Positions 23,424 to 35,702 of a stretch of 64,000 nucleotides of DNA are shown piece by piece. Source of the stretch: Panorpa germanica (taxonomy: Eukaryota > Arthropoda > Insecta > Mecoptera > Panorpidae); contig OY783208.1 in NCBI GenBank assembly GCA_963678705.1, positions 3,100,001 through 3,164,000 on the forward strand. Direction: 5' to 3'. Within the stretch, counting starts at the first letter, position 1. Every line of letters starts with the position of its first letter. Made by a program: the position numbers and the translations under genes. The notes below the pieces were generated by a model, which saw only the letters and a program-made list of their open reading frames with translations, did no database searches and was not told where the DNA came from.

Positions 23424-24860
23424 TTGACTGAGGCGTTTTCGCGCTGCCATTCAGTATCAAAGATATAAAATCATAAATATACAGTTGGAACATTATAAAT
23501 AAAAAGTAATTTGTAGATAACGGTAGTTGTCACGACAGACTCACATTACACACTTATTAACTAAATTAAACACACACGGGCAACGCCGGGTGATACAATC
23601 AAAACACGATGGTAAGTCCCTACTATCAGACTTCTAAAACTCATATCACAACTTCAGTGTTTTTCTTTGGTCATTCCTTATAATTTTTTCTTTTGTTTTC
23701 TAATTCTCAATCTCAAACCAAACCCTTCAATAATTCAATAAATATTCAACATCCAACATCAATCAACGAACAACAACGAAATCGAAATTGTCAAATTAAT
23801 AGAATTATTTATTTACGAACAAAATTTGGAACACAGAGAACTTATAAATAAAATGAATTATATTTTATGTGTGAGAGCTAATTGTGAAACATAAAATTGT
23901 ATTGAATTGTGAGAGTTAAACTTAATTTTATTATTTTCAAAATGTACCGAGCTCCTCTTTTGTTCACGCCGGCCCTGACTAATTCATTTAAAATAGTTTT
24001 AAAGATTAAAAATTTTAAGTTTAAGCGGAAACTTGTAGAAAATGTTTATCAAAAATTATCGAAATAATGAACTAACGGAAGTGTGAAACTGTTGGGCTAT
24101 GGAACAAACGTTCAAGCGTGTACACTGTCTGCTGACCATTAGAAAAGTTGATAGAAATTATTTTGTCTTTCAATTTGCCGCCGTTCTAAAATGCAGACCA
24201 CGTGGCCCCCTAGAAACGGCTCTGCATAAGTAAGACCAGCGTTAAAATTCATAAAAAGTGTTTGATTGGAAGGGCGCGTATAATTTGTGGACTATAAGGG
24301 TACGCCTAAGTACAGGGGGCGCTTTTAACAGCCCCTTGGTTCTAACGAACTAAAATAACCAACTTTTTAGCATTTGACGCATTCAGACCCCGGTGCATTA
24401 ATTTTCATAGAATTGTTCAACAAATTCAAACAACAATTCGTCTTGAAACAAAAATTAATAACCGGCTCTTAATTCTAATGAGCATTTGTCTATTAAATTT
24501 GTATTAAAGTTAGGAATAATTTTAACAGTGTAGATGATAACCATATCTGCGTTTTACAGGAACATTATTCCAGAAATTCGTACGAAAATAAGATCAGTTT
24601 AATGGGGAAGTGTCGCATGTTTTAATTTCTATAAATCTGTGCCATTTATTGATAAAGTTGGTCAGGACTTCAATTGTCCAATTATTTGTTAATAACTCGC
24701 TGTATTTAGGTGATATGAAGAAATCAATTTTGTCCTTTAATTATTAAAGAAATTAAAGTTAAGAAGTTAGGTTCGATTGCCGCCCTCTTTTCACGCCCAT
24801 GCATTTCCTACTCGTTCGTACAACAGAGTGTAAAAGAGAGCACAAAGGATCTAATGAAAC
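23424..24860. other. Intergenic region before unit C
   Basis: The first about 60 bp are the rest of the repeat interrupted by the LINE. No supported gene follows. A CGGGCAACGCCGGGT stretch near 23578 resembles a degraded transposon terminus but cannot be assigned. A diverged dispersed-repeat piece lies near 24625. Confidence 0.4.
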
Positions 24861-25103
24861 GTCAGATAATACCTATTGCAGCTGTCTAGTACAACACATA
24901 AAGTTTTGATATGATTTTTTATTAGTCTGCAAATTTAAATACTAATCGATCTGTTCTTTCCTGTACAAATTTGTGCAATAAATAGTAAAGTACATTCAGT
25001 TAATATTTTGTAATTCGGAAGGCCCGGGGCTCGCCTTTGTTCGGACCTGTCTTTAAGGAAATTTGACGATTTTAATATAAACGGATGCAAAAATAAATAA
25101 AAT

Positions 25104-25200
25104 AATTAACCAAAGGAAATGCGATAGCGATAACCCGATGGAGCCCAATGGCAAAACGTTGCAGAAAATAAGAAGTAGAATTAGTTAATAGAGCTTCTCT
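25104..25200 (+). promoter_or_regulatory. Conserved proximal promoter block, unit C
   Basis: Counterpart of the block in other units (AACCAAAGGAAATGCG, AACCCGATGGAGCCCAATG, then GTTAATAGAGCTTCTC). It is the most diverged of the five, and the kappaB-like AAATTCCCC upstream is missing. Confidence 0.42.
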
Positions 25201-25326
25201 CACCCAAGTAGCATCTATTAAGAAGTACGGTGTGAACAAAGTGTGTATAGAGTGATTGAAAGTGTGTTGAAGAAGAAGAATAACAGTTTACTTTGCCGAA
25301 AATTCAATTTTTTAATCTAATTTAAA

Positions 25327-28300
25327 ATGTGCGGTTTAAGGATAAGCCTGTTTATTACATTTCTTGCGATTGTAAATGTCCAGGCAGACTTTCGTGACAC
25401 ATTACTTTTCTTGGATGATGCAAACAAATTGAAATCTATCCCAGACGATTGGAACATTAAAAATCAATCGATTGTGACAGACATTAGTGTGATTAATGTG
25501 AACGTTGACAAGATAAACACCGGTGCTTTTGAGAACTTCACCAGCCTCGAAGAGCTTCTGCTAACAGGGAGAATAACCGTCATAGAGGACGACGCCTTCA
25601 CTGGAATGAACGAATTAGAACGCTTAATACTAAGTGGAGTTGGCATTCAACACGTCGGCCCTAAAGTGTTCTATGATTTAAAAAGTTTGAAGTGGTTAGA
25701 AATCGCAAGTAATGAAATTAAAGAAATAAATCTAAGTAACTTAACAATGTTAACATATCTGAATTTATCTTATAATAAAATCACGGAATTAAGTGATATC
25801 ACTTTTGTAAACTTAGAGAATCTGGAAACTATTGACTTAAGTGGGAATAAAATCGGTGCATTAAAATCCAGGGCATTCAACGAGTGTCCAAATCTAATTA
25901 CATTATATTTGAATAAAAATCAGATTGCAGATATTGAACCAAGTGTTTGGATAGACCTGCCCAAGTTGGAAGTATTGTCCCTAAGTCATAACAATTTAAC
26001 GACAATAACAGTGCTACAGTTGCCTGAATTGTTTGACATCAGGTTGGATCATAACTTAATAACGAGAGTAGATAAAGATTATTTTATTAACACACCTAAA
26101 TTAAAATATTTAAACTTAGAATTTAATTTAATACAAGAATTTAATTTACCTGATACATTAGAAAAGTTAAGCTATGTCTATTTACAAGACAATCAATTAC
26201 AGTCTATCAAATTACCAGCCGCAACTCAGAGAAACATAAAGGTTTTAAATTTAAGTGACAACAACTTGACTCACCTGGACGAATCGTTTCAACATTTAAT
26301 TAACCTTCAGTATTTGCGTTTAAACAACAACAAACTTAAAAGTTTTCCTCTGTGTATACCGGGTAGTTTAACTGATTTGGTGTTAGCTCACAATGAACTT
26401 CAAGAGATAGTGTTGGATAAATTCTGTGGCTCTGTAACTCAAGGGATGCTGCGATTAGTTAATTTATCTGATAACGCAATTACAGAATTAAATAACAATA
26501 GTTTTGGAAACTTGCCAGAGCTGGTTTATATTATGATGGTTAATAATAAAATCCGTTCAATAAAGTCCGGCACATTCGCTGGTTGTCCTAACCTAATTGA
26601 ATTGTATTTGGATGACAACCAGCTGGCTGATATTGAACCAGACGCATTTAGGGACCTCTATAAGTTGGAATTATTAACTTTAAAGAAAAACAATTTAACG
26701 ATGATATCGTCAAATCATTTCAAAGGGTTGACGAGTTTAAAGGCATTATATTTGTCACATAACAAAATCACATCCCTTGATCCGTTTCTTTTAAACAATT
26801 TGACTGAATTGACTGACATTTCGTTCGAGAACAATTCAATAACGAGTTTACCTGAAAGATTCTTTAACGGCACGCCTAAATTAGAATTGATAAACTTTGA
26901 ATTTAATTTGTTAAAGGAATTTCATTTACCTGATAAATTAGAAAAGTTAAGCTATGTCTATTTACAAGAAAATCAATTACAGTCTATCGAATTATCAGCT
27001 GCAACTCAAATGAACATAAAGGTACTAGATTTAAGTGACAACAACTTGACTCACCTTGACGAATCGTTTCAACATTTAATTAACCTTCAAAGATTGTATT
27101 TAAACAACAACAAACTTAAAAAAATTGCTCTGTGCATGCCCGCCAATTTAACACAATTAGATTTATCTCAGAACGAACTTCATGGATTAGCGTTGGATAA
27201 ATTCTGTGGCTCTGTAACTCAAGGGAAGCTGAGAAGAGTAGATTTATCTTCTAATCAGTTCACATCTTACAACTTAACCTACACCAACAAATCTTTACAA
27301 GAAACGCAACCAGATTTGAACTTTGTTGATTTAAGTATAAATTTATTGAATGCCGACTCAGTGAAACAAATTAAAACTTCTAAGCTACGTCACATAGAAT
27401 TTCTGAAAATTGAACCGCAGGTAAAAGTTATCGTCAAAATCATTCATAATGAGAGCATGAACAAGGAAGGGAACACTACGTGGATAGTTACTACTTCCGC
27501 TGCACTGGCTGCTGTTGGTGTAATTGCAGGTTAGAATTCCAATCCGTTTTATTTAAATTATAGAATAGGGAACCCTCCTAACAATTAACGGTGGCCTACA
27601 ATACTAATTCAGAGAGAGCTTTTGTCATTACTCCGTTCAGGAAAAGTTTCTCGCGAAGTTTACATCGTAGCACGGTCCTGTAGGAACCACGTGTCCTGTA
27701 GGTCCACGTTACAGCATCCTGAATTAAATAACACCCACCTGGAACATAAAACGCTCCCTGCACGTCCACAGTAAAATGAATTTCAAATTTATTGAGTACA
27801 AAACATAATTAAGTGTTCCTAACTCATAATATTAATAATTACTACATGGAAAACCTGTTCCTTTTCAGTAATTGCCGCCATATTGTTATATAAACAACGG
27901 AGAAGGACGAACCCGAACCCGAATGTCAACGATGCAGTTATGTTAAATGAACTTTATGATGACGTCAGAGGCGCTCCATTTTATGACTATCCTAGGTTTC
28001 CAATTTACGACTACGTGAGAAGACCTCACATTTATCACTACCCCACGTTCCGTCCATGGTATGACGAAGTTCGCCCACAACCTGTCTATTTATCGGTCCT
28101 GCCCGATATTTCAGGTACGTAATTAGAGAACGCCCAACGTGAATTGAACCTAATTATTGAAAAGTCAATTAGTTGCTTTTACAAGCACATTGTGTAACAT
28201 TGTTACCTAAAGCTTCAAATACAACAATTAAACAATAATTAAAAAATGTAAATACAAAGAAAGTAAGGTAGTTTTAATTGGGTATATTCACTATTATAAG

Positions 28301-28390
28301 TTGATGTGTTTTTTGAATGTTTCAGGGCCCCAACCTTTGGAACAGGAAGGGACCGAGACTGAAGAAAATATTTACGAAGAAATTGGCTGA
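25327..28390 (+). CDS. LRR type I receptor C with tyrosine-rich tail, intact
   Basis: Exons 25327-27529, 27869-28114 and 28326-28390 encode 837 aa. The signal peptide is MCGLRISLFITFLAIVNVQA. Two LRR modules follow (about residues 20-380 and 380-700), each containing LTHLDESFQHLINLQ. The first then has FPLCIPGSLT, the second IALCMPANLT, and both have LDKFCGSVTQG. The helix spans intron 1 (TWIVTTSAALAAVGVIA + VIAAILLY), followed by KQRRR. The tail has YDDV, YDYV, YDEV, YLSV and a final IYEEI. Module 1 is 23 residues shorter than in D and E: one LRR is missing at a repeated LQLP motif. The ectodomain should face outside; the tail could bind SH2 proteins when phosphorylated or AP-2 through YxxV/L/I. 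No TIR or kinase domain is present. The 3' UTR differs from other units; AATAAA is at 28630. Confidence 0.88.
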
Positions 28391-28777
28391 ACGTCCAAAA
28401 TATTCTAAAACGTCATTAATGATGACGTCATTAATTTCGCTCACGGCAAGCTCACATCGACCTATCTGAAGAGTTGGGTCGTAGTGGTCGTTGTTGAGCA
28501 TTTCGGCGCAATCTTTAAACATAACGCAAAACTTAAAGATGGCGATGACAGAAATAATTACTTTATATGATTCGGAAAGAGATATTTTATTGGATTTTAT
28601 TTTATTATATAATTATGTTAAATAAGCTTAATAAAATTAATTTTAATTCATATTTAACTGCCATTTATACACTTTTCCTCAGACCATAACCTAACTTAAT
28701 AAATAAACAATGTTCATTATCATTTAGAATATATTTCTTTTAATCCAGTCATAATAAACAATAAAATAAGGGTAGAT
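28391..28777. other. Unit C 3' flank, unlike other units
   Basis: Homology to the other LRR tails stops just after the stop codon. The new sequence begins with a palindromic stretch around TGATGACGTCATTAA (about 28418-28432, a CRE-like TGACGTCA) and holds the AATAAA at 28630. No gene is seen. Confidence 0.45.
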
Positions 28778-29784
28778 TAGCTATAATTCGCATAGAGCTG
28801 AAAGTTGGTATACACCTTGGGGACACTGTTACAAATAAAATACTAAAAGTCCTCACCGATCGCACATCTGCATAAAAAGTTATTCAATGTTAAAGGTCAA
28901 CAAAAATGGTTTTTCTAATTTTTACGGTAAACGGTAAGTTTTATCATAAAAATAGATTAGACAAAAGTTGTAGATCATGAAATTATCTACAATAATTGCT
29001 CTTATACTTTTTTTTCTAAAATTCACCATTCCTGAGATATTGCGATTCTAATTCACCGAAAACAATAATATGTACGCTGAACCGCCTTAATGGTGTACAC
29101 GTCATCGGATGTTTAATATGAGTAAAAATATTGGTTTGTGTAACTTGTAAATACAAATTATACGATTGTGAGAATATACAGAGTGTTCCGAAATTACACA
29201 GTTATGCAATGTGATTTGAATTGACTATTTAAAGTAAAAGTTAAAATATTTTATGTAAAGCACAAATAAACTTAACACATGTTAAGATATTCACATAATA
29301 CAAGAATTATGAGACCGTTTTACTTTTACGTGCTCAAGGATCTCTAGGATAACATCACAATAGTGTTATCTTGATTCAGTAATAGTCAATTTTTATCACA
29401 TATTATTGACATTACAACAAATTAGATTCAAAAACAGTAGAACGAAACACTACCTCACAGGTGGTGCGGAAATGTGTGCATATTATGTGGAATACGACTT
29501 GTTCAACTTTTAGAATTGCAATATCTCAGGATTGGTGATTCTTAGAAAGAAAAGTATAAAAACAATTATTGTAGATAATTTCATGATCTACAACTTTCGT
29601 CTGATCTATTTTTATGATAAAACTTACCGTTTATCGTAAAAATTAGAAAAACCATTTTAGTTGACATTTAATCTTGAATAACTTTTTTTGCAGATGTGCG
29701 ATCGGTGAGGACTTTTAGTATTTTATTTGTAACAGTGTACCCAAGGTCTGTACCAACTTTCAGCTCTATGCAAAATATAGCTTA
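28778..29784. mobile_element. Fold-back element with about 275-bp inverted repeats
   Basis: The left arm (about 28778-29052, TTAGCTATA..GCATAGAGCTG inward) is matched in reverse by the right arm (about 29510-29784), with roughly 460 bp of unique sequence between. There are scattered differences but clear long-range pairing. No ORF or transposase is present. It is a non-autonomous DNA element of unassigned superfamily; exact ends are approximate. Confidence 0.7.
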
Positions 29785-30740
29785 TTCATATATAGCTTAA
29801 ATATAATTTATTTTGTTTGTAGATATAGCTTTTGCTACAGAGCTATTTAATCAACTACCGCAATCCTTGTTGTCCTTGTTGATATCTTGTTTCCTATGCT
29901 GTAAATGACATTTAGTGTTATAAGTAAAATTGTAGAGCATACAATTCTCTACAAATTTGACTTTAAGCATTTTTTTGTATGATCAGCCGATCCCGTGGTA
30001 TAACGCGGGAAGTGGGAGACGCACATACGTTTGTAGTGTAACAGAGAGATAATGCAAGTTAACACTGCACTTTCTGATAGAAATGTGAAATTTGGTACAA
30101 TGAATGAATTTAATAAGTAGATAACTTTTAGATGTGGAGCCACTTAAACTTTCACTCCCCTTCCCTGTTTCGCCATCGTATAAATTGCGATATCTTAAGA
30201 ACCACTTAACATATTTATTAAAATGATCAACGCTGTACATTTTATATTTAAAAAAAACTAGTAGTTTAATTTTATACACTCGCAGCCTGTGACATCTATT
30301 GAGCATTTTTCTAAGTAAGTCAGGTTTATATCCGCGCCCGTATTTATCAATCCAGTAATCAAACCTTTTTTTCGTGTATTCAAACCAACTATTGGAAGAT
30401 GTGATTCCTCGATAAAAGTAGCATCACAGATTATTATGCTTACATAACAATATAAACTTAACTTGTTGATTGAAATATTAATTAATAAACGTATATTAGC
30501 ATTTTTATTTTATTAAATATTCAATATGTGATGGATATATATACAAATCTATATAAAGTTTGAATTTTGTTTTACTGTGCAATATTCTGGCTATTATTCT
30601 AGTATTTAATGACGTCTCATGTATTTTTCGTTTTATATCACGACATTATGCTGCTGGTTTGTTGTCAATCTGAAACAATATATAGTCGGTTAAATTAGTG
30701 TTTTATATGAACTCCATAGACGTTTAATTAATTTGTTGCA
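29785..30740. other. AT-rich intergenic, no gene
   Basis: No supported ORF. Around 30470-30545 is an old diverged copy of the dispersed repeat (TTAATAAACGTATATTAGC, TTTTATTAAATATTCAATA) whose better copies are at 32090, 36640 and 47690. Confidence 0.4.
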
Positions 30741-30743
30741 AAT

Positions 30744-31005
30744 ATGGTAATTATTAGATATAGCTACACCTTTTATTTTGCATGACATACTTATTTATGG
30801 AACTGTCATATTATTTCTAACCTCAAATTTGAAATATTAACTTTAACCATTAATATTGCCTTTTTCTAAATAGAAAATGGTATAATGTATATTACGTAAG
30901 ATTTGTACATGTCTTTAGGATATAACAAATACCATAAAACATACAAAAATGCAGTAGTTTTTTTTAAGATCCAAAACAAAAGGTGTAGCTATATCGAATA
31001 ATTAC
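30744..31005. mobile_element. Small MITE with about 35-bp inverted repeats
   Basis: GGTAATTATTAGATATAGCT at the left is matched in reverse by the right end (AGCTATATCGAATAATTACC), and the pairing continues through CACCTTTT. The element is about 260 bp with no coding capacity. It ends about 40 bp from the stop codon of the minus-strand LRR gene. Confidence 0.6.
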
Positions 31006-31048
31006 CCAAATAAGCAACTTACATCATTGACACTTACAAGTGGTTCTT

Positions 31049-31978
31049 CTAAATCCGTAGTTTCCAGCCTGGTAGTCTGACCTCTGCGTGTTTGTTAATA
31101 TGTCTAAATGCTCTATCAGGTATTACATAAAAATCATTATTAGTCAAATCCAGCATCTTAATATTCTCCAATCCAGCGAAAGAATCATGATTAATAAATG
31201 TCAAGTTGTTATACTGTAAAAATAACATTTCCAGCAAAGGAAGGTTAATAAACATATTCCCTGGTACATTGGTAAGCCTGTTTTGATGGATAAACAGAAA
31301 TACCAAGTTATCCAACTTGTGAAACGCTTTTGGATGTATACTCGTTATTCTATTATCATTAATATTTAGTTTCTTCAGTTTCAGCAAACCATCGAATGTG
31401 TGCTCTTCGATTTTCGTCAATTTATTAGCAGAAAGATCCAATTTCGTCAGGTTGGTGAGTTGTCTAAAAGACCCGTCGACAATCTCTGTGATTTCGTTGG
31501 TGGCTAAGAAGATGTCATCTATCTGGGGGATGCCACTAAACATATCAATAGTAATGCGTTCTATTTTATTACTTGGCAACGAAATGTAACTCAACTTGGT
31601 CAATCCTTTAAAAGCGAAGGAATTCACTGTCCTTAAATTCGTATCATGGATATAAATAGACTCCAGGAGCACCGATATATCGAAAGCGCGTTCGTGGATG
31701 CTACCCAGGGGGCATTCTGCGATTGATAATTTCTTTATATTCTTAGTCTAAGAGAATTTATGCGTAGTAAGGTTTTGTTCTTTAGCGTATTTATCCACAC
31801 AAACTATTTTCAGCTCCTTGATTCCATCGAGGGAGGTGTCATCATTGGGGAGGTGGTGCAGATTGTCACAGGCTAAGGTGTTCTTCACTACGTAACCTTC
31901 TTTACGGCAGAATCTTGAATCGAACGCACTAATATTGTAAAATAACGCGAAAACTAACAAACTAAATATTAAATTCAT
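31049..31978 (-). pseudogene. Secreted LRR protein F with one in-frame TAG
   Basis: A single-exon minus-strand frame of 309 codons. The ATG at 31978 opens a signal peptide (MNLIFSLLVFALFYNISAF), then a cysteine-containing N-cap and about ten LRRs (for example LTKLDLSANKLTKIEEHTFDGL). No membrane helix is present. TAG at 31750-31748 (codon 77) interrupts it, and the frame is open on both sides. The neighbouring gene at 40810 aligns straight through this position with no intron, so the stop is a real lesion or a read-through site. A TATATAAG on the same strand (32041-32034) sits properly upstream. An ATG 39 nt further up is also open, but the TATA spacing and signal peptide favour 31978. Confidence 0.75.
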
Positions 31979-32033
31979 TTTGATTTGCAAATTAGTAAGA
32001 TTGATTGTAAATGACATTGATGTGCGACCTTGT

Positions 32034-32041
32034 CTTATATA
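32034..32041 (-). promoter_or_regulatory. TATA box of secreted LRR gene F
   Basis: TATATAAG on the minus strand, 56-63 bp before the ATG. Transcription would start near 32010 in CACATCAATG, leaving a leader of about 30 nt. Placement is inferred from TATA spacing. Confidence 0.55.
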
Positions 32042-32077
32042 TCGATTAATCTGTACGACGAATAACAGGGCTGGATT

Positions 32078-32660
32078 ACAACGAGCAGGGTTTACTAGTT
32101 ATCTAAATGTTGACGGAGATATAGCAATTAAAAGTTTGAATTGTAGTTTTAGCGCTAGAAATGGTCGGCCATATTTGTATGACGTGAAATGCATTTTAAC
32201 GTCAGTTATTTGTTGAGTAGGTCAGTGCAGTGGTAATGTTTTGTAGCTGTTGGTAGTCGAAATAATCAAGTCAAGTCAAAGAATAATAAGTTTTTATTTC
32301 ATTTAACACTGTTACGGCAGATATAATATTGGAATTTAAGTGTTCATTGAAATAGCTGTAAAAAATATTTGATATTTTGATATATAAATACATATAGCTG
32401 AGATTTATGAGCTGTAAGGTTGGTAACCTTACACAAGGATTGTGATGTTACATGCACTTGGAATGTGTACAACGTTGAATCCCTTTAATAATTAAAGAGA
32501 CAAAATGACTTTTTTAATTGTTAATGGGCTTGTGTCCTATGTCTTAATTTCTATAAAACTGCACTGTATATTGATAAAGTGGGTTACTAGAACCTCAAAT
32601 GTTTAATTATTTGTTAAAAACTCCTTATATGTTAAGAGATATTAACAATTAAAAAAGTCA
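32078..32660 (+). repeat. Dispersed repeat copy X1
   Basis: Contains the family core (GTTGACGGAGATATAGCAAT, TAGTTTTAGCGCTAGAAATG, ATGTTTTGTAGCTGTTGG) shared with 36555-36938, 46105-46450 (reverse) and 47648-47940. It runs on through GAGATTTATGAGCTGTAAGG to a segment bounded by inverted 20-bp repeats (TGACTTTTTTAATTGTTAAT at 32505-32524 and its complement at 32641-32660). No coding sequence is seen; class unknown. Confidence 0.7.
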
Positions 32661-34095
32661 TTTTTTTTTTAAATTTATGTATTTATTTATTTGCCTTGAT
32701 TTTTATTCGTCATACCCACCATCAAACATTTTTTATACATATTTCACATTTTATAATTCTATATTACAAATTTCTAAATATTTAAATAATTCACCAATTA
32801 ATTTTGAATCACTCAACAAAAATTTAGTATTTAGTATTTATTTTAAAATTTAGTATTAACAGTAAAAGTTTTAATCACATCTAATATTTTACTATTGAAT
32901 TTAGATATTTCTAAACTATAATTTATGCATTCAAATATAATATGATCCAAAGTTCCTTCTTCACCACATTGACATCTGTCGTCAGATTTAATATTAATTT
33001 TGTACAGGTGAGCTGGACAGGTGAGTTTTACAATGATTACTTTTGATTCTGATTATAGTTGATATCATTTTGCGAAGCTCATTTCTAAACCATCTCTTCT
33101 TACTTAAATTTGGATGTAACATATAATAATCTCTTCCTTTTAACTGACTTTTGTTAATGAAATCTTGGTTTCTCAAATTGAAGTTTAATTTTTTGATTAT
33201 ATTAAAAATTTCATATGAAGGTAATTTCACTTTCATCTCAATTTCCAAATTTATTGATTCCTTTGCCAATTTATCCGCATTTTCGTTTCCTCTTATTCCA
33301 CAATGTCCTGGTATCCACATAAATTTTATGGTATTATTTTTATTTATTAAATTGAAATACATCCCCTTAATTTTGCGTGTCAAAATATCATTATTTGATT
33401 TGTTATCATTAGAATTTAAATTGTTTAAAACACTTAAAGAATTCGTTATTATTATAATTTTATTATTGTTCATATTTTCATTAATTTCCAATGCTTTTAA
33501 TATTGCTAATTGTTCTCCAGTATAAGAGCTAACTTTGTTATTTCATTTAAATTTATCAAATAATAAATGTATTTGTTCATATTTAGCAAATCCTGATTTA
33601 TTTCTTTCTAAATCAATGGACCAATGCATCTGTATATATTATTTTTGTAAAATTTGTATTAAATTGATGCATTAGATTTAAAAACATTTCATTATTTATC
33701 GCATTATTAAATGATTTTGACAATAATTGTGTGTTCATATATATCCATAGGTTTAATTAATGATTCAAAAGGAATAGAGTATATAGGAGATTTGGAATTT
33801 CTTTGTATATTTAGATCCTTTAATTTATTAAGATAGGTTTATTCTTTTTGGTCCAGTAAGAAGAGTTTTGAATAGAAGTAGATAATAACTTAATTTTATC
33901 AATAATTTGGAATTTCGATAATGATTCACATTTAACATAAAATTTATCACTAAGGAGTTGGTTTCTAAATTGTAATGGAGCTATATTAGATTCAGCTTGA
34001 AGTATATGAGTTGGAGTTGAAGTCATGCAACCTAAAGCGATTCTTAAGCTTCTGTATTGTATTCTATCCAATTTTAATAATCTTGATTTGGTTAA
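32661..34095 (-). mobile_element. LINE fragment, minus strand, with poly(A)
   Basis: The 3' end is a ten-T run at 32661-32670 (poly(A) on the minus strand). It joins the dispersed repeat exactly at its terminal inverted repeat. The body carries reverse transcriptase C-terminal and RNase H fragments in several frames. Same family as the piece at 44640. Confidence 0.75.
32994..34071 (-). pseudogene. Broken LINE ORF2 C-terminal region
   Basis: On the minus strand, 34071-33820 encodes a segment typical of the region after the reverse transcriptase (DRIQYRSLRIALGCMTSTPT). After frame breaks, 33491-32994 encodes RNase H (FMWIPGHCGIRGNENADKLAK). The usual catalytic Asp of the TDS motif reads TNS here. 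The zinc-like CQCGEEGTLDHIIFEC end follows in another frame (32985-32935). Several lesions make it inactive. Confidence 0.75.
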
Positions 34096-34635
34096 TATTT
34101 AATTAACATATTTTTTTATTAAATATTTTTGTTAAAATGTCCAGAATACAAAGACACAAGTAAAATACAAATTTTCGTTACTTTTTGGACCACGCCAAAA
34201 GCTGCTTGTATATTAATAATAATAATAAATTATTTTTCAGTTCCTCAAAAAAGTAAGACTGCACCGCTTCATGGAAGTTGCTTTAGTGCCAATAACAAAA
34301 TGGTGAAAACATCAAACTGACTTTCCCAGCGCCACCACTGGATCCCTTTAACGATGAAAGGACCAAAAACGACTGTTAATTTTAACTACCTCTTATAATA
34401 AATCGATTTATTAAGAAATAGTTTGCAATTTGAGGCTCCTATAGCCAATTTTATCTACTTATAGAATAGTTTTATAGAAATTAAGGCATGGCTCACAAAA
34501 CCATTAATTATCTCAGAAATAAATTAAATAACTAAAGAGTAAGGACATTTTGCGCCTGAATACTCTGCAACCTAAATCACACCACACTTTTAATAAGTAA
34601 TAATATAAGTATAATAATTTTAACTTTAAGTAATA
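34096..34635. other. Intergenic with dispersed-repeat remnants
   Basis: No gene. About 34330-34500 is a diverged reverse-oriented piece of the repeat family (AATTTATC..TTATAGAAATTAAG). Confidence 0.4.
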
Positions 34636-35076
34636 CAGGGTGTTTAGTAGCTGGTGAGAATGGGTGAGATATCAGCTTAAATGATACCTTAAAAGTAGGG
34701 CCAATAACCGAGCATGTTTTTAAAAAGGTTTGAACGACCGAGGCTATTTTATTTATTTTTTTAAATGCCATAAACTGCGCAGTTTTTTTTTTGAATTTAA
34801 AAGTTTTTACAATTTCAAAATCGTCTAGCATTTTTTTTAAATAACGCAGATGCTTGAAAATTGGTTTATTAGATTAGGTACACATCTGACAAACCCCAAA
34901 AATAAAACAATTAACATACCTACTTAAATTGGGCCACTGTTGGCATTTAACTGTCAGAAATTGTGTTTTTATAAAAATTAAATAAAAATAGCAGTAAAAA
35001 ATAAATGATAATAAATGGTGTCAACTATCATCCCCTTAAGGCTTTGCACCTTGCTACCACCCTGTCAAACACCCTG
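34636..35076. mobile_element. Mariner-type MITE, 441 bp
   Basis: Ends in CAGGGTGTTT at 34636 and AAACACCCTG at 35076, with TA immediately outside on both sides (34634-34635 and 35077-35078). No transposase. The CAGGGTGT terminus and TA target fit Tc1/mariner and resemble the larger element at 53187. Confidence 0.75.
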
Positions 35077-35694
35077 TATATAGTTCAAATTACAAAAGTT
35101 CGGCGGTGACTTGTTGTGCCTTATAACTCTGCGATACAATGAAATTACACTGTCAATTATTTTTTACAATGTATATAGAAGCGAATAAGATAAAATTCAT
35201 CATTGTATCATAGATTTATACGGTATTTTAAGCATGAATAGCAAGCGATCGCTCTTAATTTAAACTATATAATACACAGCTTCGATTCTTTGCATAAAAT
35301 ATTAATTGTCTAATTTTAATTAACGTTAAACAATAGTTTTGCATTATTGAAAGCGTCGAGCCAAAATTACAAATTAATTATTTTCACTTAATAAATAATA
35401 TTTCACAAAAGAAACAACAGCAAATGTCTAAAAATAGTATAAATGAACTAAATAAAGGTATTTTACTTTTATTTGTTTTTTTTTGTGCGATTTAATATTT
35501 TATTTTAGTAATTGAGCTGTGAAATGACTTTTTATGGTCGATTTTCTAATTCTTTATTGAAATATTAGTTAATAAACGTATGTTGTCGTTTTTATTTTAT
35601 CAAATATCCAAAAAATGACAGAGATATAGCTATTTAAAGTTTTACTGCGTAATATTTGTTGGTGTCAAAACGCTGTAACATATAACTTTCATCT
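35077..35694. other. AT-rich intergenic, no gene
   Basis: No ORF or inverted repeat stands out. A diverged dispersed-repeat piece is at about 35560-35660. Confidence 0.4.
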
Positions 35695-35702
35695 CTTTTG
35701 TA

